From assembly GCA_963682055.1 (NCBI GenBank), contig OY821749.1, forward strand, positions 9,102,336 through 9,166,335: a stretch of DNA of 64,000 nt. The letters run 5' to 3'. This DNA is from Primula veris. Lineage: Eukaryota; Streptophyta; Magnoliopsida; Ericales; Primulaceae. The translations under genes were made by a program, and so were the position numbers. The notes under the pieces were generated by a model. That model was given only the letters and a program-made list of their open reading frames with translations. It was not told where the DNA came from and made no database searches. This document shows positions 57,228 to 64,000 of this stretch, in pieces. Positions within the stretch are counted from its first letter, which is position 1. Every line of letters starts with the position of its first letter.

Positions 57228-58337
57228 TGAAGCAGACAAGACAAAGGTTCGGACATAAGAGAGAATGACAGCAGTAGATTTGTTTTTGTTGAAATTAAAA
57301 GAAAACGAAATTATTAGTCAATAAACTAAGACTAATCTTTCTCTACCCATTTAATTTAAATTTAAAACCCACATTTTCTATATATAGTTAATTTAAATTA
57401 GATAAAAAATACGTTTAGTATACTATATTATCAATATTTAATGATTTAAGTATTGTATTTAGGGCTCGGAATGAGGCGAAAATTTCATGAAAAATATCAT
57501 GTTCGTTTCGTTAATAGCTCGTCTCGTTTTCGTTCATTACTAAATGAAATGATAATAAAATAAAATAGGGAGACTCACAAATAATTATATATCAATCAAC
57601 TTAATTATAAAAAAACACATTTATGTGTACTTTTTTACAATTAAGTACATGTACTTATTTACAATTAGGTATATATGTCATAATAAAAATATACAAAAAA
57701 AATTAAAAAAATTAAAAAAAAAATTAATTAAAAAAATTGTACATAGTATCAAACAAGATTAGACATGAGTGAACATGATTATATAAGATTAGACATAGAA
57801 GATTGGGCAATATTAGACAGGATTAGACATATATGATTGAACAAGATTAGACATGATCACACATATTTTTTGTATACAAAATGTATTTTTTAAAATTTTG
57901 GTTTTTTTATTTTTGGTTTTTAATTTTTAAATAATTTTTGGATTTTTTAATGACATATGTACTTATTTGTAAATAAGTTTACACAATATATACTTTTTTG
58001 TAAAAGAGTCAGAAGTTCAAAACAACCGGATTTTTTGTAAATAAGTTTCTAAATATGTACTAAATTGTCATTTTTTCAATAAAATATACATTTCGTTTAG
58101 TAAACAAAATGATAATGATCATGGCTGTGTTCGTTTCGTTAAATTTCGTTTTCGTCTAATATATATATATATATTTATACATATATAAATATATACGTGT
58201 GTGTTTTTGTATCAATAAATGTATAGTAAAAAAAATATTAGTAATATGAATTAACCCATTATATAAAAATATATAAGCTGAGTTGTAAATAGGATTACGT
58301 GTAACATACCGGTTCACGTAAGAAATTTAGAGTTACT
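57104..58337. other. Upstream region of the kinase gene
   Basis: It includes (TA)n and (GA)n tracts at 57157-57226, probably in or near the 5' untranslated region. A stretch with several GATTAGACAT copies lies at 57749-57870. The LTR element begins at 58338 after TTACT. No coding sequence is seen. Confidence 0.6.
57749..57870. repeat. Scattered GATTAGACAT repeats
   Basis: At least four copies of GATTAGACAT (about 57750, 57788, 57819 and 57846) and partial copies are spaced roughly 27-38 bp. Their origin is not evident. Confidence 0.75.
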
Positions 58338-58887
58338 TGTAAGTTAATTACAACTTATATTATTGTTATGTTATACACATTATTAACATAACCATTTAAG
58401 ATCTTTTCTACATGATGATCATGCATATTATAACATATCGAGGGTATGCCAAAACACATACATTAAACTATGTGGAAGTACAATGTGCTTGGTACATAAA
58501 CGGAGCATGATGGGTTCAGATGACGGAGGTAGATCGTCGGGGTTGGAGACTTGAGTTTTTCCTCCTTCGCCTATCATTACACTACTTTAAGTGTTGTTTT
58601 TGTGTGTATGTTTTGGCATAAATTGAGATGGTATTATGTCCTTTATATAGATAGGTAGGAGGAGAACATGAGACTCTTCATATACTTTCGATCTCTACCG
58701 TCCATCAAGGTATGATTAATCTCAACCGATCATTATGGTGAAAATGTAGAGTTTATTAACTCACAAATTTATGTTTAAATCATAAATTACATAACTCATG
58801 GAATGTATATGGATCACCTTAATGAGAAATATTTATTCTACTTTTAATGAATTAATATTTATAAAAGAATTATAAATAATTCTTACA
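58338..58887 (-). repeat. 3' LTR, 550 bp
   Basis: The plus-strand ends are TGTAAG and CTTACA, so the LTR has the canonical short inverted ends TG...CA. It includes a TATA box on the minus strand (58641-58650) and is copied in part at 63854-64000. Confidence 0.92.
58641..58650 (-). promoter_or_regulatory. LTR TATA box
   Basis: The minus strand reads CTATATAAAG, a good plant TATA box, about 237 nt into the LTR. The corresponding site in the 5' LTR would start the element's RNA. Confidence 0.6.
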
Positions 58888-58899
58888 TTCTCCCACTTG
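58888..58899 (-). promoter_or_regulatory. Polypurine tract
   Basis: The minus strand reads AAGTGGGAGAA directly before the 3' LTR, the position where plus-strand DNA synthesis is primed. Similar GTGGGAG tracts recur inside the element at 60321-60329, 60391-60402 and 60525-60537. Confidence 0.75.
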
Positions 58900-59582
58900 G
58901 TCCATATAATAATTCCATAATCAATCATTAGTGCGCAAATAGATTTATCAGACACTTTACTAAACAAATCGGTGATGAGAGTCATGACGGTTACATACTA
59001 CTTGAGAGCATGGTTCCTTCCATGTACTACAACGACACCAATTTATTCAATAAAGCCTATAAGGTGAGTATAACCGTAATGGTCCAATAATGTATTAAGA
59101 AAAGACAGTTCCATTAAACGTCCATAACTTTTCATTCTTGTACGTACTTAAGTGGACAATTGAAACAATAGAAACAATAAGAAATGAGATCTCTACATAT
59201 CAAATAAACAACCATCATTATGTAATACCATATATTTACAATCAAGACACATGATGTTAACAAAATCTTAATTGTCTTGTGTAGATATCGTTAAGGTATA
59301 TACGATCATTATGTGTTTATTGATTGTATTGTTTCTAAAATTATTCTCGAAAACTTAGCATTTACATTATGTGGACTCAACACCATTTGAATGCTAGTTA
59401 TCAAGAATAATTGCAAACATTCATTTTCAGCGACTCAGTCATAAGCTCGACATAATCTAAGTCCTGAAATTAATTTGCAACTATTATTATGAGTTTTGTA
59501 TTCAAATAATTATATAACTTTTATTGATGATACATGTGATAATATATTCAATCACTTATGTCATAAAAATTGCTCCAATCTT

Positions 59583-59775
59583 ATATTGAGCAATAAGACA
59601 TAGATTGCACAATACTTTATTGAGAAATGTAGCAATTTCTTCATACATTTATTGAGCAATAAAACACGAATTGCACAATAATTTATTGAGAAATGTAACT
59701 TATAATTTCTCCATACATTTATTGAGCAATAGGACATAAAATTGATTAATGCTTTATTGATCATTATAGCATATA
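59583..59775. repeat. Three ~70-bp tandem units in the element interior
   Basis: Units of about 68-71 bp start near 59583, 59651 and 59721 and share TATTGAGCAATA and TTTATTGA; the first two also share TTGAGAAATGTA. They are non-coding. Confidence 0.8.
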
Positions 59776-60987
59776 TTAGCGTCGTAATTTAACGAGCAAT
59801 GAGCCATTGTGAAATATTTAGTTATCACATTTTCTTTTTATGTATCACATCAATGATACGTGAGCATAAAATTTTTATATTATTGCAAACATAAAACATA
59901 AATTAGGCATCTTTAATATTATGAAAAAGGTAATCCACTATAAATAATTAATATTTGAGTGTTGCCTATAATAATATGTGTTTTAAGTAAAACTAATAGT
60001 TCCAACACATAAGAACCAGTTTGTTATACTATTAATGAGCTGTAAAACTCTTTTAAATTTTTTTATCATTTAAAAACCATTAAAAACCTATTTATAATTC
60101 ATTATGGATGTAGTAACTCACTTACATGAATATGACTATTAGTAAAATAATAGGTTACAAAAACAAAATAATAATGTCTATACCAAACGTTTACTCACAC
60201 TAAACTAGTGGTTACTTCAAAATAATACGTTATGAACACAAAACAAGTTAACGTTTGAAGTCAAAGAAAATGATAGATCAAGAAAATCTCAACAATGAGT
60301 TTATTTTAAAATTATTACTTACTCCCACTGATCTTACGCTTACTATAGAAGTATATGCTTAAATAATACATCAATAGTGAAACGAGTAATTATCTCCCAC
60401 TTGTTTAACCATTACTCTAAAACTTATAGTAAGTTACATATAACTTGATAGTGGGTGTAACTATATATTAATTATTTAATAGGAATTAGTAAAAACATTA
60501 ATAGTGGATGTACCGAATAATCTAATTCTCCCACTAATGTTACCGTAACTTCATCGATAACCAAAGCTCCTTTTGTTTAATAAAATCTTAAAAAATTCAT
60601 TACTATAATTATTAAAAGTATCAATCTATATGCACGTAATGTTATTGAAAAACGTTAATTTCCTTTTAGATCTAACAACATAAAATTAGTTTCAACTAAA
60701 AACTTTTCATTTTCTAGTAAAATAATATGCGACCTATAAATAAAATATGAACAATAAGGCAAGAATTTAGTAAAAGCTCACGAATTTAGACTTTGAGATT
60801 TAATGAGTTTAATCATATTAAAAGAATATCTCAACTAATGTTAACATATTTCTCATTTAAAAACATTAAACAATCACTGTTTTCTTACGGAGAAATCATC
60901 ATGTAACACTACATAACGTTTTCATTCTTTTCTACTCTTATTTATTAAGTTAATTGATGGTATACTTTCATCAAGTAAATTTGTTAT

Positions 60988-62694
60988 ATGTGGGTATCCA
61001 AATTCAACTTGACTAATAATACACACCAAGAACCATATTAAATTGGTAAAACTTAAGACCAATCTCTTTACATATAAAATAACTTTTATTTTAACAACAC
61101 ATTTAAATCAAGCATATCATTTTGCAAGACAATTTATAACTAATGTAATAAGTCAATAAAATGGACCATTTTGAAAATTTAACTACAAAAATATGGCATC
61201 TTTATTTGAGCTATATTTTTATTCTTAATGTTAAATTTAAGTTTGTCTATAATATTTGTTTAACTTGGAAAAATATGGTATCTGTGGATATCCTATATTT
61301 TTCATCTTAATGTTAAACCTTAAGAAATTATTCATAATGTTTATTTGGTCAAAATAACTGGACTTGTGGGCAACCAAGTTATAATGAATAATTAAACAAT
61401 GATGAACATCCAATAGTTATTTTTATCATAATATTTTTGGACCTGTGGGCAACCAAAAACAAACATACATAAAAATCAGTTCTTATGCATCCCCGGCCCA
61501 TAACAATATTGGACACAACCATAATTTAGCAACCATAATTAAGGCACTAATGGATGCAAAACATAACGTTTATCATCAAATATTCGTCTCCAATACTTTG
61601 TACATGTGGGCAACCAAATTATGGACATATGATGTTGATGCAAAATATTTAATGGCACTAATAATCATTAAAAATATAGATTAAAATATACATTTAATTT
61701 TAATCGAATAATATGATTATTAGTTCAATATTATTAGGTGTAGCGGTTAAGCTAAATGTTCATTAGATTTGATCAAAGCCAATATTGATTTTTAATCAAA
61801 CGATAATATGAATATTGACATTAGAGCATCAATAACTATAATTGATACTTAAGCATACACCAACGCTTATTTAACATTCATCGGTTAAAATTTTGTGCCT
61901 GTGGGCAAACAAAATTTCACATAATATGAACGTTATATATATGATTTAGCTTATAATCTATTACCAAAACTTATATGGTATGAAAATAAATTGACTTAAC
62001 TTTATTTGTCATTATAATAATAGTAGGGAAAATAATATGTACGACATAATGACTAAAACGCACGTCATGTTTTAATCAAACAATAATATGTACATCACCC
62101 AACTTTCATATGTACATGCATTCTTATCAGTAATGTTCATTGTGACATGTAATATTAAAATTATATATTAAAACACTATTTTATTTTAATATAAATTTAA
62201 AAACTTATATCCAACCTTTCAAAAAGTTACATAATTTATTATACTTAGTGTCATGCATTATCATGAGTTGTATATATAATTAAGTAAGGGGTAGAGTCCA
62301 TCATTCATTCATTCATATTATTCATTTTATCTAACACATGCCATATCGATATAAAAACACCCATTCGACGAATATAAGTATAGAAACACAATCGGGAAAA
62401 CTATTATATACTCTAACCCTTTCGGTAGCTCTAACATGATCCGACCAGGTAAGAGAGGGTGAGGGTTGGTGCAGCAAAGTCTGCTTAAAAACCGACCTCA
62501 TTAAGATACAAAGTATCAGCCGAAGTCTTGCCTTGCCATCGCATCATCCTAGGTGAGCCTATTTGGGAAAGATTTATAATTTTCCAACCTTAATGTGAGT
62601 CTAAACTTTTTTTCGTAACCTTTCAACTACATTATATTAACAGTTTATCTTACATGTTCATTTAATAAAGTTACCGGGCATGTGGGCAACCGAA
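60988..62694 (-). repeat. Dispersed GTGGGCAACCAA motif
   Basis: Strong copies lie near 61363, 61442, 61602, 61899 and 62679 (GTGGGCAACCAA, with AACAAA or AACCGA variants). Weaker versions are near 60988 (GTGGGTATCCAA) and 61281. Most follow CT, TT or AT and precede an A-rich run. In the element's sense they read TTGGTTGCCCAC. Confidence 0.88.
62395..62535 (-). other. GC-richer block in the element interior
   Basis: This block stands out from about 80% AT surroundings. It includes GGTAAGAGAGGGTGAGGG, GCAGCAAAGTCTGC and CAGCCGAAGTCTTGCCTTGCC, with several short inverse pairs (GCAGC...GTCTGC). It may be a structured RNA or packaging region; that is a guess. Confidence 0.4.
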
Positions 62695-63837
62695 ACATAA
62701 GACAAAATTAACACCATAAATAACATATACGGGTGTGTGTAAAATTACCATATAATTCTACAATTGAATATAATTTGATAAATATTAACATCATATATCA
62801 ACTAGTATTAACGATTTTGACATTGAAATCATAACTAGTAAAGTAATTGTTACTAACCAATTAAGACGATACTTAAACAATAAGTTTTATTTTTACATTC
62901 TATTGTTAAAAGGTCTTAACATATACATGTTAACTATTGATTTTCACGTTTCGTTACCCATTTAAGTGTGTTCCAGTCATGCATAAGAAATAGTAACAAT
63001 TAAATGTCACTTATTGTGTGGTTTTATAATGTATCTTTCTATAATCATTGACATCATGCTTATGTTGCAAAACTCTCAAATTCTCATTCAATCGCGTTAC
63101 TTACATAAAACTTCCAAAATCTTTATTAATTTCTTATGCGACATTAATACAAATGAAGCTAAATCGTTTTATGTAAAGCTTGAGTGACCATTAAATATGC
63201 TACGGGACAAAGTTTGTAAACATACAGTAGGCTTATTTCTATTCTTGAGATTACAATACTAATCACTTGAGCGAATTAATGAATAATAAGAATTCAATCT
63301 TTCAGTTTACTACATTAGAAAACTTGTTAACTTATGAGTTTATTATTTACTAATACAGTTCCAATGATATAGTAAACTTGGGTATAATCAATAATTTCCT
63401 ATTTATCTTGAGCTAGTAAATAAATATAAGTAACCAATCCTGCTTTTGTCTTCTAATTGGTTACGGTTTACAGAACCATTCGTTTTATATAAAATGTATA
63501 CCTTAGCACAAAACAAAAGTGGTACCATAATTGTAATGCATTAAAAACCATATAGTAGTACTTGGTTACATGAATATACGGCTAAATGAATCAACATTTA
63601 CTACATTCATTTCTTAGTAATTAAACCAATTCGTTTCATATGAAAATAAAACCAAATCACTAGGTCAGTACAAAACAAGCAGTAACATATGATTCCTTAT
63701 GTTTAGTTTATAACAAAATCTCATTAAAAGTATTATAGGATGTTATATATGCAGTGATCACGAAATAATATGTATAGCCCTTTCAATACATATTCATCAC
63801 CAAAATAAGTAGAACATCATGTGGAAATATTAACCTA

Positions 63838-63853
63838 TAGCTCTGATACCAAA
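63838..63853 (-). promoter_or_regulatory. Primer binding site for initiator tRNA-Met
   Basis: The minus strand reads TGGTATCAGAGC just inside the 5' LTR (after TT), the standard plant sequence complementary to the 3' end of initiator tRNA-Met. It fixes the element's orientation as minus. Confidence 0.92.
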
Positions 63854-64000
63854 TGTAAGTTAATTACAACTTATATTATTGTTATGTTATACACATTATT
63901 AACATAACTATTTAGAATTTTTTTCTACATGATGATCATACATATTATAACATATCGTATGCCAAAACACATACCTTAAACTATGTGGAAGGACGATGTG
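63854..64000 (-). repeat. 5' LTR, partial
   Basis: The first 147 bases (in plus orientation) repeat the start of the 58338 LTR, with a 4-base deletion and several substitutions. The rest, about 400 bases, is outside the window. Confidence 0.9.

Larger units (their letters stand above)
58338..64000 (-). mobile_element. Non-coding LTR retrotransposon (LARD-like), right end outside window
   Basis: On the minus strand the order is 5' LTR (63854 to beyond 64000), primer site, interior (58888-63853, 4966 bp), polypurine tract and 3' LTR (58338-58887). The two LTRs share their first 147 bases with roughly nine differences, implying an insertion that is not recent. The interior has no gag or pol open frame on either strand, the mark of a non-autonomous LARD-type element. 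It would depend on another element's enzymes. The motif GTGGGCAACCAA and a tandem repeat recur inside it. The left flank ends TTACT (58333-58337); the matching 5-bp duplication would lie beyond the window. The superfamily, Copia or Gypsy, cannot be told without coding sequence. Confidence 0.9.

Noticed and set aside
60988..62694. Spaced repeats that might be taken for a CRISPR array
   Set aside because: Spacing is irregular, repeats are short, and the context is a plant LTR element.
63838..63853. tRNA-like match suggesting a tRNA gene
   Set aside because: Only the primer-site complement of initiator tRNA-Met is present, directly beside an LTR.

Overview
The window is nuclear DNA of a flowering plant. 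It is AT-rich, its genes have many introns with GT-AG borders and plant-type protein families, and the introns and spacers are full of small DNA transposons, microsatellites and LTR-element pieces. A eudicot is likely; the species cannot be told from what I see. There is no bacterial-style operon, CRISPR array, rRNA or tRNA gene.

Five host genes can be followed exon by exon. (1) 411-3352, +: the 3' part of a SET-domain lysine methyltransferase with a Rubisco-LSMT-type substrate-binding tail; its 5' part lies outside the window. (2) 4601-13359, -: the plant MAEA/GID9 subunit of the GID/CTLH ubiquitin ligase, seven exons, 402 aa. (3) 14929-19063, -: a plant-specific long coiled-coil protein, four exons, 881 aa. 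(4) 35424-48413, +: a TBC-domain Rab-GAP with both catalytic fingers and a C-terminal coiled coil, 19 exons, 789 aa. (5) 51803-57103, -: a receptor-like cytoplasmic kinase of the PBL27-like group, five exons, 381 aa. From memory, the order SET / LisH-RING / coiled coil / TBC matches Arabidopsis At3g55080, At3g55070, At3g55060 and At3g55020, so this looks like a conserved block interrupted by transposons. The genes have unrelated jobs (protein methylation, ubiquitination, possible cytoskeletal role, vesicle traffic, immune signalling) and do not form a pathway.

Between genes 3 and 4 sits the main mobile element: a 5.6-kb Mutator-like element (21768-27371) with nearly identical 249-bp inverted ends, a perfect 9-bp target duplication, a MULE transposase ORF (22222-24480) and a second ORF resembling the plant Transposase_32 family (24697-25911). 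Eighteen copies of a 10-bp CGACCGATCG-type motif decorate its ends and two internal places. The spacer 27372-35423 holds a decayed MAPKKK pseudogene, a possible orphan first exon, LTR and Helitron-like relics, and MITEs.

The last 5.7 kb (58338-64000) is most of a non-coding, non-autonomous LTR retrotransposon (LARD type) lying on the minus strand: a 550-bp 3' LTR, polypurine tract, about 5 kb without coding capacity, an initiator-tRNA-Met primer site and the start of the 5' LTR. Its interior repeats a GTGGGCAACCAA motif at least five times. Several hAT-like MITEs with exact 8-bp duplications lie in introns and spacers.
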